From contig NC_079488.1 in assembly GCF_020520425.1 (NCBI RefSeq), forward strand, positions 25,112,247-25,176,246: a stretch of DNA of 64,000 nt. The letters run 5' to 3'. The position numbers and the translations under genes are program-made. The notes beneath the pieces were generated by a model, which worked only from the letters and a program-made list of their open reading frames with translations, ran no database searches and had not been told where the DNA came from. This document shows positions 34,685 through 44,464 of this stretch, one piece after another. The DNA comes from Spinacia oleracea. Its lineage: Eukaryota > Streptophyta > Magnoliopsida > Caryophyllales > Amaranthaceae. Each line of letters starts with the position of its first letter. The first letter of the stretch is position 1.

Positions 34685-35389
34685 CCCCTTATGAAACGTG
34701 CTCTTGGCTCTTTAACAAACTCCACAACGAGCTAGAACAGCATGAACTTTTTTGATCATGTGAGGCCATGAAAAGTGCTCTTGTAATAGCACCATAGTTT
34801 TTCTAATACCAAAATGGCCAGCCAAACCACCTCCATGAGCTTCTCTAATCAGCAAATCACGAACTGGACACTTAGGAACACAAAGTTTGTTCCCTTTGAA
34901 CAAGAACCCCTCCATTTGATGACAATGGTCTTTTGGACCATCTTTGGTAGCCACGAACAGGTCACGCATCTCCTCATCAAGAGAATAGAACTCTTTGATC
35001 AATTCAAACCCAAGTGCCTTGGAATCCACCATATTAAGCAATAAGTGCCTCCGAGATAATGCATCTGCTACAATATTAGCCTTTCCAGCTTTGTATTTAG
35101 CAACAAAATTGAAAGACTGTAAGAATTCTACCCATTTAGCATGACGAGCACTAAGCTTGTGTTGCCCATGAATGTATTTTAATGATTCATGATCAGAATG
35201 AAGAACAAAAGCTTGTGGCCTCAAATAGTGACTCCAATGATTAAGAGCTCTAACCATAGCATAAAACTCTTTATCATAGGTAGAATAGTTTAATTTGGCG
35301 TTGTTAAGCTTCTCACTAAAATAAGCAATAGGCTTGCCACTTTGAATTAAAACAACTCCAATACCTGTTCCACTAGCATCACACTCCAC
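34685..35389 (-). pseudogene. D RNase H and integrase zinc domain
   Basis: Begins [13 protein letters not shown] (RNase H), with [11 protein letters not shown] and VADALSRR, then the integrase zinc domain [14 protein letters not shown]...CGVC. TAA at 34712-34714 follows CGVC where Gln is expected (C to T). The upstream boundary with RT at about 35405 is a one-base deletion in a T run. Confidence 0.88.
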
Positions 35390-36510
35390 TTCAAAAGGTT
35401 TAGTAAATCAGCTAAACCTAGAATAGGTGTGTTACACATCTTTTCTTTTACTAGTTCAAATGCCTTTTGAGCTGCTTCATTCCATTGAAATTTTCCATGT
35501 TTAGTGCATTCAGTTATAGGAGCTAATAAAGTACTGAAATTATTTATAAACCTCCTATAAAATGAAGCTAAACCATGAAAAGATCTCACCTCAGTGATAG
35601 TTTTTGGAACCGGCCAAGAGGAAATCGCCTCCACTTTGGATGGATCCACCTTCACACCTTCATCTGAAATGATGAAGCCAAGAAAACCAATCTCCCTTTG
35701 CATGAATGTGCACTTTTCAAGCTTTCCATAGAGTTTTTTCTCTCTTAAAACTTCGAACAGTTGTTGCAAATGATTTAAGTGATCATCCTTGTTAGAACTG
35801 TAAACAAGAATATCATCCAAATAGACAACCACGAATTTTCCCAAAAATGGCATAAGCACTTCATTCATCAATCTCATGAACGTGCTAGGAGCATTTGTGA
35901 GACCAAATGGCGTAACCAGCCACTCATACAACCCATACTTCGTTTTGAAAGCTGTCTTCCACTCATCTCCCTCTCTCATGCATATTTGGTGATACCCACT
36001 CCTCAAATCAACCTTCGAAAATACCTTGGAACCACTCAACTCATCTAACATGTCATCCAATCTAGGGATAGGAAATCTGTATTTTATGGTTATGTTATTC
36101 ACAGCACGGCTATCAATACACATCCTCCACGTTCCATCTTTTTTTGGCACAAGTAAAGCCGGAACAACACAAGGGCTTTTACTCTCCCTCACGCAGCCTT
36201 TCTTCACTAACTCACTGATTTGGCTTTGTAACTCCTCACTTTCTTTTGGGTTACATCTATAGGAAGGCTTATTTGGAATTGGTGCTCCGGGAATGAGATC
36301 AATTTGATGCTCAATTCCACGTTTAGGGGGTAGGCCAGGTGGTAGGTCATTAGGAAACACATCCCTAAATTCCTCTAGTAACTCCCTCAAATTTGGATCT
36401 TTAATCTTCACTCCCTCTTTCACCTCCTTAACAACCAAAATATATACAATCTGGTTGGTCTCCAACTCCCTCTCAAATCTTTTTCTCCCCAAAAACACAC
36501 TCCCACACAC
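35390..36510 (-). pseudogene. D reverse transcriptase
   Basis: The open frame contains [53 protein letters not shown] and the catalytic [10 protein letters not shown] (about residue 230), then the RT thumb and connection. It would copy RNA to DNA. It is shifted relative to gag-protease on its right by one base near 36550, and relative to RNase H on its left near 35405. Confidence 0.9.
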
Positions 36511-36526
36511 TAGGTTTTCTTTTGGT

Positions 36527-37977
36527 TTAGGTTTTGTGTTTCGGATTTTTGAAGGAGGTAATGGTAATAAGGTTTTGATTTTTCCACTTATTCACCTTAT
36601 ATACATTAGTAGAACCATCATGAATAACTTTTCGATCAAACTGCCAAGGTCTACCAAGTAGAATGTGACAAGCAGTCATAGGAATCACATCACATAGAAT
36701 TTCATCTTCATAGTTTCCAATTGAAAAAGTGATTAAAACTCTATTTTTCACCCTTACTTCACTATCATCATCTAACCATTTCAGTTTATAAGGATGTGGA
36801 TGTTTAGTAGTAGGTAATGCTAACTTCTCTACAAGTTCAGTTGAAGCTACATTAGTACAACTACCACCATCTATGATTAACGTGCATAGCTTCTTATTTA
36901 CTAAGCATTTAGAATGAAAAATGGTTTCTGTTTGTTCCTCATTTTCTGCCACAACATTAGAGTATAATGATCTCCTAAGAACCAAAGTTTCACCCTCCAG
37001 TTCTGGATTACACAAGTCCTCTTCCTCACTTTCACTTTTATCATGTTCCATCTCTAAAAGAGATTCTTTTTCCAACTCTTCTATTTCCTCTACATCTCTT
37101 ATAGTCATGACTCTTTTGGTAGGACAAGCAGATTGGTAATGACCATAACCTTGACACTTAAAACACTTCACTTTTAAGGTTTTATCATCTACAACTTTCT
37201 CCTTATCTTTCTTAATGAAATCGTTTTTTTTGTTCTTATCAAAGTTACTAGTACTAATATTAGCTTTAGAAGTACTAAATGGCTTTGAATAAGACTTACT
37301 TGCAACTGATTTCTTCTTTTGGCTATCAATTTTTATAGCCACCTTCCATGCTTCATCGAAAGTAAGGTATGGATACACCTCTACTTTCTCACGTACATCT
37401 TCATTTAGGCCTCCTAAGAATCGGCCTAGTTTTTGCTCCTCCATTTCTTCTATGTCACAAACAATGGAAAGCTTCTCAAACTCCTTGATGTAATCCTCCA
37501 TAGACATGGCACCTTGTTTGAGTGTGGACCATCTAACATACTGGTTTTGCTTGTAGTTAGTTGGAACAAAACGTTTCCTCAATTGCTTCTTCAATTTCTC
37601 CCATGTAGCAATCTTGGATTTGTTCTCCTTCACCCTTTGTCTCTTCACGCCTTCTAACCAAATAGATGCATATTTGGTTAACTTCAGAACAGCTACCTTG
37701 TACTTCTTCTCATCTGGAGTATCTTTGTATTCAAAGAAACGTTCTAAAGAACGTTCCCATTCAAGGTACACTTCCGGATCACTAGCTCCATCAAATTCAG
37801 GAACTTCAATTTTTAATCTCTATCATCTGCCTTAGAACTTCTCTCTTCCTCATTAGGTTTCTTTTTAAATACTTCTAAGGTTATTTGAGTCATCATAGCT
37901 TGCAATGCTTCATTCTGCCTAGCTAATGCTTCTAGCATGGCATCTCTCTTAGCATTATCATTTACTTCGTCTCCCAT
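36527..37977 (-). pseudogene. D gag and protease
   Basis: Gag starts at ATG 37977 (MGDEVNDNAKRDAMLEALAR), only 11 bases from the PBS. A one-base deletion near 37813 (GATTAAAAATT, one T short) shifts to the frame of 36527-37771, which carries the Gag capsid (YLEWERSLERFFEY), zinc knuckle CFKCQGYGHYQSAC (about 207) and protease LIIDGGSCTNVASTE (about 295). It ends in TAA by another one-base shift before RT. Confidence 0.9.
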
Positions 37978-37988
37978 TTCAGAACTGA

Positions 37989-38000
37989 GCTCTGATACCA
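37989..38000 (-). other. Primer binding site of D
   Basis: The coding strand reads TGGTATCAGAGC, a full match to the initiator tRNA-Met complement, two bases from the LTR start at 38003. Confidence 0.93.
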
Positions 38001-38002
38001 CT

Positions 38003-39057
38003 TGAAACAAACACAACTCAATGAAGAATAGTGTTTAAGATAGGTTTGAATACAAGCTTAAAGAATCACTCTTAAAGCAAAGTATTCTGTTTTTAGTTAA
38101 GGAAGTGAATCACTCTCAACCTAAACTAAAAAGAGTTTAATTAACAAAATAAGTGAATCACTCTCAAATCTTGTTAATTGGATTGAATTCTTGTAGTTTT
38201 ACCTCCCTAGAGATTCGTGCAAGTTAGAATAAAAACACCGAGTTTTTAATCTTTAAACACAACGGTTTATAACAATGTTTTTCAACTTTCAAATCTGCCT
38301 TCTTTGATACCCAAGCTTACATATATATATTACATGAGCTAAAAGACTTAATTCATCAGAAACTAAGCCTTACACACTAAGGAAATAAATAAAGCAAAGA
38401 AATTACAAAATAACTCCTAAAACTGACTGAAATCAGCCCACCTTCCACTTGCTTGCTTCCTTCTCTTCATTGGACGAATTTGTAAAGTAGGGAACCTATA
38501 GGAACCTTTCCTATACATGAAGACATCTCCAACCAAGAAAAGAAATCATTGATTTGCTGCAAAAAGCCTCCTGCCCAAATCAGAATAAAAGGAAGGCTTC
38601 TTTTGTGTTAAGCAAATGGGAAGCTTTCCTAGCTAGGAAGGAAAGCTTAGAATTGGCCCAAATTCTGCAACTAGCTTAAGCACCTTTATGAATAAGCTGT
38701 GAGCTTATTATACCTTGCTTTACACGTCCCAAAATGCTTCCGTACTAAGCGAAATACAACCAGTTTTACGAAATAGTAAATTACAAAAACTGTTTTAAGA
38801 GCTAAGTAATTAATGAGCGTAATTAGTCAAAGCGAAGCATGTTTATGACTTGATTTACAATAATTATCATTAAGCACCTCAATCACACACCTTACCAACA
38901 CCCATCAGGAGCTCCTTGCTTCACCTACTTAGCTTCATTTCCTTTGTTGCTTAATACGAGCACACTAGTACTAATCTTTAGGCCATGGATCTCTCCTTTA
39001 TTGTGATTTAGATTAGTACTTAGCAACACTTGTGGATTGGTATCTGATTTTACATCA
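38003..39057 (-). repeat. 5' LTR of D (right)
   Basis: 1055 bp, identical to the left LTR over about the first half and with about seven substitutions in the second half. No indels seen. Confidence 0.96.
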
Positions 39058-39062
39058 CAAGC

Positions 39063-39969
39063 GTGCTCGCCTGCCCCTTCCTTGCCTAGCGCGCACGAGG
39101 CACGCAGCCTTGCTGCTGCTGCCCGTGTCGCATGGCTCGGCGAGCACAATGGCCTCGTATGGCTCGACGAGCCATACTTCCATCATGCCCATGTTCGTGT
39201 TTTTGGTTCGTAAAACAGACTAACTTAATTAAAATTAAATTTAATTCACGAACTTGCATTAATTGTATTTTTCAAAAAAAAGTTGCGATTTAATTTTCGA
39301 AAAACAACGATTTTTAACGATTTAATTAACTTTAACGACAATCCAATTTCGTAAAATTAATAAATCAAGGGCTAACAATATTCAAACTTTCAAGAACGAT
39401 CGAATCAACTTTAAAGTTTGAACTTTTAATTAATAAAATCCGAAACTTTATATCGTTCATAAACAATTAAATTTCTGATTATTAATAATTTGGTTTAAGT
39501 GCGATTAAAATTAACGAAACCATTCAAAATTTTAATCCAATCATTTTTAAAATTAGCCACTGACCCATGAAATTATACCCCCTTCCCCAATTAACCGAAT
39601 TATTAAACCAAAATTAATTAAAATTCAATTAGGGTTGTAAATTTTACGAATTGGGGAAAGGCCAAATTAGAGTTTATACTTATCGGAAAAATCTGAAATT
39701 TTTACCATAGATCAAGCATGTACCCAGAAACATTGTGTCAAAATTTCAAGCAATTCCGAGTAGTTTAGGTTGACCTTTTAATTGAATTACTGTCCGACAC
39801 TTTTAATTTTTAATGAAAAATTAACAAAAATGCCCAAAAAACGATACTTCGAGGCCTGTTTTCGCAATTCTATTCTCATGAATTGATCTTAGAAAATCGT
39901 TTTCCATCAGATTAGGGTTTTAAAAATCGAAAAAGCGAATATTTTTGATTTCGGAACTGCCCATTTCGC
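39063..39969. other. B leader, segment 3
   Basis: GC-rich start (39063-39180), then AT-rich DNA with no gene. It parallels the distal C leader. It should end with the B PBS and LTR start, but both are missing: the DNA passes directly to LTR position about 414 at 39970. Confidence 0.65.
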
Positions 39970-40579
39970 CGGACACGCACAGCCAGTGGGCCGTGGGCCG
40001 CGCTGCTGCTGTGTCGTGGTCTCGGCCCGCATGCAGGCGCACAGCTCCGCGCCACAAGGGCCTCGCTGCTGCTGCGTTGCTTTGCTTGCTCGCCTATGCG
40101 CGCGCCCATGGGCCTCGAGTGCTTCGTGCACTCGGCTCGTGGGCCGCTCCTTGTATTCGCGATTAAATATATTTCCGATATATTTATTTATCGTTTCGTA
40201 TATACGACGAATATACGACGAATCACCGTCGTACGATACGATTTATTCGTTTCGCCTAGCTTACGAATATTCGCGATACGATATACGATTCCGATGCAAG
40301 GTCGTATCGTATAATACGTTTCCAACTTAAATCCCGAAAAGCTATTAAATGAATTTCCGATTCATTTAATCCGGTGATCTGTTACGTGTCATTGGTGTGA
40401 CCTTGTAGGTTCAGTCAAGAGTAAGTTGTGAGTTCAATATCCATTAGAACTCACTGATCGGAAGCATTGCTCCAGCTAGCTGTTCCGATCACTTGATCTC
40501 ACTGAATTAATTGTTCGCAATTAATATGAACCTTGGTATTAGACTTAATGCACCTTGGGTGAAGGACATATTTCCTTCA
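39970..40579 (-). repeat. 5' LTR of B (right), truncated
   Basis: Matches 15446-16044 from GGACACGCACAGCCAG to CCTTCA. The first roughly 413 bases of the LTR and the adjacent PBS are deleted, while the outer end and ACAAA duplication remain. In the coding direction the missing part is U5 with part of R. Confidence 0.92.
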
Positions 40580-40584
40580 ACAAA

Positions 40585-41990
40585 GTGGGACAAGTGTTTA
40601 ATCATTAAAGCAGGAAAGTTGATTGGAATTTTATGTTTTAGGCAGTACATTAAGGAAGCATCATAAAGATTGGCCAAGGTCCTCTTTTGTGTACGAGGAA
40701 CAATCCCTCTTCGAACAAGGTTGAAAAGTATTTTTTAAATAGGGGTGGGGAACAGGTTTTGGTTAGTTAAAGAACATTTGGAAAGATCACCACCAATTTC
40801 CTCTACAAGTTGTTCATTAGTTAAAACACCAATCTTAGTCTGTGCAGTTGCCCCCTTAACATAAAAATCATATCCTAAATTAGGCACACCCAAAAACTTC
40901 GCAATATAATTAGAATTGAACTCAAACGAAGTTCAATTCACACAACTAAAGCATACACCATTCACACACTTAAAATTGGCACGAAATTCATTCATTGCTT
41001 TCGGGTAAATTAAGGTTTTAGAATAGACACAAAATAGGCTTACCCATCCCTGATGTTAAGAATGTCCATGAGTTCCTCAATATTTGTTTCACACCAAGTC
41101 TGATTTATCGCAAACCCCTTAACCAAATTTGCTTCCTCTGCCGAAAGAACCCGGGTTGGAGTAATTTCCCCCTTAGAACATGCTGCCTTTTTTCGGGTTT
41201 TTGGAATGACCCCACCACCTGACCGCCGCTGCCTTTTCGCGGGTCGGTGGGGCTCCTCCTCGGTGGTTGCGTCGAATCGGACAGAGAGAGAGGGTGAGTT
41301 GAAGGTGGCTGACGGGTCGGTGGTCTGGCAGGGGGGTTTGGTTGCTGACGGATTTGGGTCGAGGGTTACCGTCGCGGTTGGACTGAAGGTGACATGGAGC
41401 GGTGGTGGTTGGGCGAAAAGAGTCGGCAGGTTGTGGGTTACCGGTGCCACCAGCGAAGGGACGTGGGTCACCGACGACGCTGGTGGGCCGCGAGATGGTG
41501 AGGAGTATGGTAGAGTGGCCGCCGCGACACCAGAACAAGGAAGGGAGGCCGACGCTGTTTCATGGCTGGGCTCGATGCATGCGGCTGGGCTCGGTCGGTT
41601 AGCCGGGTCGAGTCCGATCGCTGAACCGAGGTCGCCGATGGTCGTGGCCTGCTGTGTCCGGCCGCCGGTGGTGGTGGTTAGGGTTTCAATTTGGGGGATT
41701 TTTATTTTTAGGGTTTTTGGTGTTGGAAAAATTTGGGGATTTTTGATTTTTTTTTGGGTTTGTGGTGGTGGAATTGGTGAGATGTCCATGGGAGTAGGTG
41801 ATGGAGATTTTCTCTTATTTTTCAGATTGGTATTCATGCTTGTCCTCACCATTGATGGAGAATTTTGGGAAGATGAAAGACGATGGAGAGGAGGTGTATA
41901 GAGTATGAGAGCTTGTTCCTTTGGTATATGACGTATGTTTGGAATTTGAGGTGGACTTGGGTATGAGAGTTCAATAGGTGTGTGATCCAT
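40585..41990 (-). pseudogene. Accessory ORF of A, N-terminal part
   Basis: An open frame from ATG 41990 for 316 residues to 41040: Pro/Ser/Thr-rich (SPSPTPMDISPIPPPQTQ), Ala/Thr-rich middle, then a basic KRQRR-like patch. After the stop, shifted frames give the beginning of the plant-transposon-protein-type domain (NYIAKFLGVPNLGYDFYVK, LYDASLMYCLKHKIPI) up to the B insertion at 40580. It is the first half of the ORF completed at 14247-15032. The GC-rich 41200-41700 part gives long frames on both strands; I choose the minus strand because it joins the domain and fits the orientation of A. Confidence 0.65.
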
Positions 41991-42285
41991 TAGCTTTTAA
42001 TTTGGGAAAAGATAAAATTTGATGGAATAAAAAAAAATTGTGGATATATTTATAAAAGAAAATAAAAAATAATTTGTGGAAAAATAAAATAAATAAAAGA
42101 TGGAAAAAAAATTGTAACAGAAAAGAATATATCCATGATCCTCCTATTTTAATGGAACTATTTAAATCACATATCTCATATTACTCACTTATTAAATCTA
42201 TATTTTAATTCTTAATTTTTGGTTGTTCCTTAACAATGGTAAACTTCTGTTATGCTTTACGCACATGTATTTATAATGGTATATA
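41991..42285. other. A spacer between accessory ORF and MITE, no gene seen
   Basis: AT-rich with A runs. Nothing recognisable. Confidence 0.45.
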
Positions 42286-42572
42286 CTCCCTCCGTATTTA
42301 TTTATTTAAGAGATACACTTGGCTGGGCACGTGTATTAAGAAAAATAATTGAATGAATTAAAATAATAAAGCAAGTGGGGTTGGGTAGATATTTTAATAA
42401 GTAAATAAGTGGGGACCATGTCCTTTTGGGGGGTGGGAGGTGGGATGGGTAAATTAGATGTATTATTTAATTAGATGGTGGGGTTGATAAATTACTAAAA
42501 ATGGCAAGTGTATCTCTTAACTAAATACGGCTGGAAAAGGCAAGTGTATCTCTTAAATAAATACGAAGGGAG
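42286..42572. mobile_element. Stowaway-type MITE in element A
   Basis: 287 bp, TA duplications (42284-42285, 42573-42574), terminal inverted repeats starting CTCCCTCCGTATTTATTT and, on the other strand, CTCCCTTCGTATTTATTT, extending through AAGAGATACACTTG. CTCCCTCCGT is the signature of Tc1/mariner-related Stowaway MITEs. A second AAGTGTATCTCTTAACTAAA lies at about 42505-42530 just inside the right end. No coding capacity. Confidence 0.92.
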
Positions 42573-42689
42573 TAGTAGTTATGCATAAATATATAAAAGT
42601 AATACCTCGTGAGGAACTTTCCTGCTTACTTATCTCAGCAAGATCATCCCGAGTTCCAATCTCGTTTTCTCGTGCTTCTCTCTGCTTAC

Positions 42690-43669
42690 TTACTTTGCAA
42701 GTTCCTTGCACAAACTTTCATTAGTTGTACCAAACAGTATATTATCAACGTAAATTTGTACAACTAGTGAGTCAGTTCCTTTTGATTTTAAGAATAAAGT
42801 TTTGTCATATCTGCTTCGTTTAAAATCATTTTTCAGAGGGATTTTAGATAATATTTCGTAACACGATCTAGTAGCTTGCCTTAACCCATGGAGAGCTTTG
42901 TCACGCTTATAGATGTGATTTGAAAATTCATGATTTTCAAAACCGGGAGGTTGTTCCTCATAGACGTCCTTTTCTAAATATTCATTTTGGGAAACACATT
43001 TGACGTCTATTTGGTACAACTTAATTTCTGTAAAGGCTACAAAAAAATTAACGTTCTTATAGTTTCCAATCTAGCAACAGGAGAAAAAGTTTCTTCGAAA
43101 TCATTACCTTCCTGTTGATTGTAGCCTTTAACAACTAACCTTGCTCTGTTCCTAACTATTGTTCCATGTTTATCAAGCTTGATCCTGTACATCCATTTGA
43201 GTCCTATCCCCTTCTGGTTATTTAGCTTGATTATGGAGTGGAACGCATGGAAAGTACAGAAGTTCCTGAGTTGAGATCTTGTCTGAATTCCTCTTTCAAT
43301 GTCGCTGACGATCAGGTCCATTGGAGTGGAACTCTGATGTCTCCATGGCTTAGGTTGAAATTCGGCCACAAGAATATTTAAACTTTCCTCAGTTACTTCT
43401 GTTTCTTGAGATCCTCGAGTTCCTTGTTCCTGTTGAATAATAGGGTGATCCTCAGGAACAGGAACTTCTGGATCAGGAACTCTAAGATCTTGTTCCTCTT
43501 GAACAAGAACTCCCTGATTCACTTGGATTTCTTGAACTCCTGATTCAGCTATCTCTTTATGTTGTCTAGCTGGAGAAGTTTCCTCATTGTTATATGTAAA
43601 GTGAATCAAACCATTTTCGAAATCCTTCTGTTCCTGAACTTCATTAATGTTATTAGTTTCATTAAGCAT
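42690..43669 (-). pseudogene. A reverse transcriptase remnant
   Basis: 43037-43669: linker with Glu-rich text, then RT start ([40 protein letters not shown]). 42690-43019: RT core (YQIDVKCVSQNEYLEKDVYE, PPGFENHEF, HGLRQATRSCYE) and QIYVDNILFG where the catalytic YVDD is changed to YVDN (GAT to AAT). The two parts differ in frame. RNase H is missing. It belongs to a SIRE-type copia. Confidence 0.85.
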
Positions 43670-44464
43670 AATATGTACATTTTTAACTCTTTAAAAGAGT
43701 CTTTAATAGAGGTGTTCCTGCCAGGCAACTCAAAGAACCTACCTTGTACATAAGATCTAACATTATTTAGGTAGATCATGTATCTTTTACTGGGTTCCAA
43801 TGCCTTAATACTTTGAGCCTTTATTGCGCTAAGATTTTTAAAACTGTCTAGAGTTTCTATCAATAATTTCACTAATTTAATTTTAGATAGAGATTGAAGA
43901 GTTGAGGAACTTACTTCACTTGATGGATCTTGGGTTGATTCACCCATCTTTGCCGTAAGACAAAGGTTTGTTTTTTCTTCTGGTTGATCCTCATCTTCTT
44001 CCGAGTCAGTGGCTTCTCCCCAAGTTGCGATCATTGCCTTCTTGAAGTTGGGTTTGGCAAAGGTAGATTTGTTGAATCTTTCCTTGTGTTGATCATTTCC
44101 CTTGCCTTTCCCTTTTTTATTTTCCCACTAAGGGCAGTCTGAGATTTGATGGTCAAAATCACCGCACTTGGAACATCCTTGGTCAGACTTGGAACCACTT
44201 GGTTTTCTCATTGAGTTCCTTCCTCTTAGATTTCCAGGTTTAGAGTTCCTGTAAAATCTTTTTATTCTTCTGACCAACATAGCCGCCTCTTCTTCATCGG
44301 GTTTTGAGTCCTCTAGTTCCTCAGCCTTGAGAGCAAGGCCTTGGTTCTCAGGAACAGCTACTCCTAGATGTAATTTATGAGTCATCAAGGATTCGGCCAA
44401 TTGTTCAATGTTGAATTTGGTGAAGTCCTTCGTTTCAATGTTGAATTTGGTGAATTCTCCGCCT
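43670..44464 (-). pseudogene. A gag remnant
   Basis: 44128-44464 gives a Gag C-terminal half (EQLAESLMTHKLHLGVAVPE, GLALKAEE) and zinc knuckle CSKCGDFDHQISDC; 43606-44034 gives MIATWGEATDSEEDEDQPEE, the region after the knuckle in SIRE Gag. It passes within a few dozen residues to the integrase/RT linker, so protease and integrase are deleted. A 30-bp direct repeat (TTCAATGTTGAATTTGGTGA at 44404 and 44434) duplicates the TKFNIE codons at the truncated N-terminal edge. Confidence 0.75.

Larger units (their letters stand above)
32707..39057 (-). mobile_element. D, young CRM-like Ty3 chromovirus in the B leader
   Basis: 6351 bp, LTRs of 1055 bp each, perfect CAAGC duplications (32702-32706, 39058-39062). 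Complete set of PBS, gag, protease, RT, RNase H, integrase, PPT. About seven substitutions between LTRs by eye make it the youngest insertion here. Coding is interrupted by three single-base frameshifts and one stop. It is related to E2 in protein but has different LTRs. Confidence 0.96.
15033..40579 (-). mobile_element. B, Ty1-copia element (Angela/Tork-like), host to C and D
   Basis: Flanked by perfect ACAAA duplications (15028-15032, 40580-40584). The left LTR starts TGTAGGGGAA and ends CCTTCA; the right LTR lost its first roughly 413 bases. The coding region 16888-20909 is in usual copia order (gag, protease, integrase, RT, RNase H) on the minus strand but broken. The long leader is at 20910-21436, 31705-32706 and 39063-39969, interrupted by C and D. 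Without C and D the element is about 8.9 kb. B interrupts the accessory ORF of A. Confidence 0.93.
12443..44464 (-). mobile_element. A, SIRE/Maximus-like Ty1-copia element, internally deleted
   Basis: Minus strand. It has a 3' LTR (12443-13616), PPT, accessory ORF (14247-15032 continued at 40585-41990), RT remnants (42690-43669) and gag remnants (43690-44464). Protease, integrase, RNase H, leader, PBS and 5' LTR are missing. The SIRE-like label comes from the AAAAAGGGGGA PPT next to TGTTGACC, the CCCCCCTCTTGTCA end, the Gag style (MIATWGE, CSKCGDFDHQISDC) and the extra ORF after pol. Element B is inserted at 15033-40579 and a Stowaway MITE at 42286-42572. The right end is uncertain by tens of bases. 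Confidence 0.75.

Noticed and set aside
41206..41901. Long plus-strand frame (231 residues) rich in Gly and Val
   Set aside because: It lies antisense to the accessory ORF of A in a GC-rich stretch with few stops on any strand; the minus strand joins a recognisable domain and fits the element.
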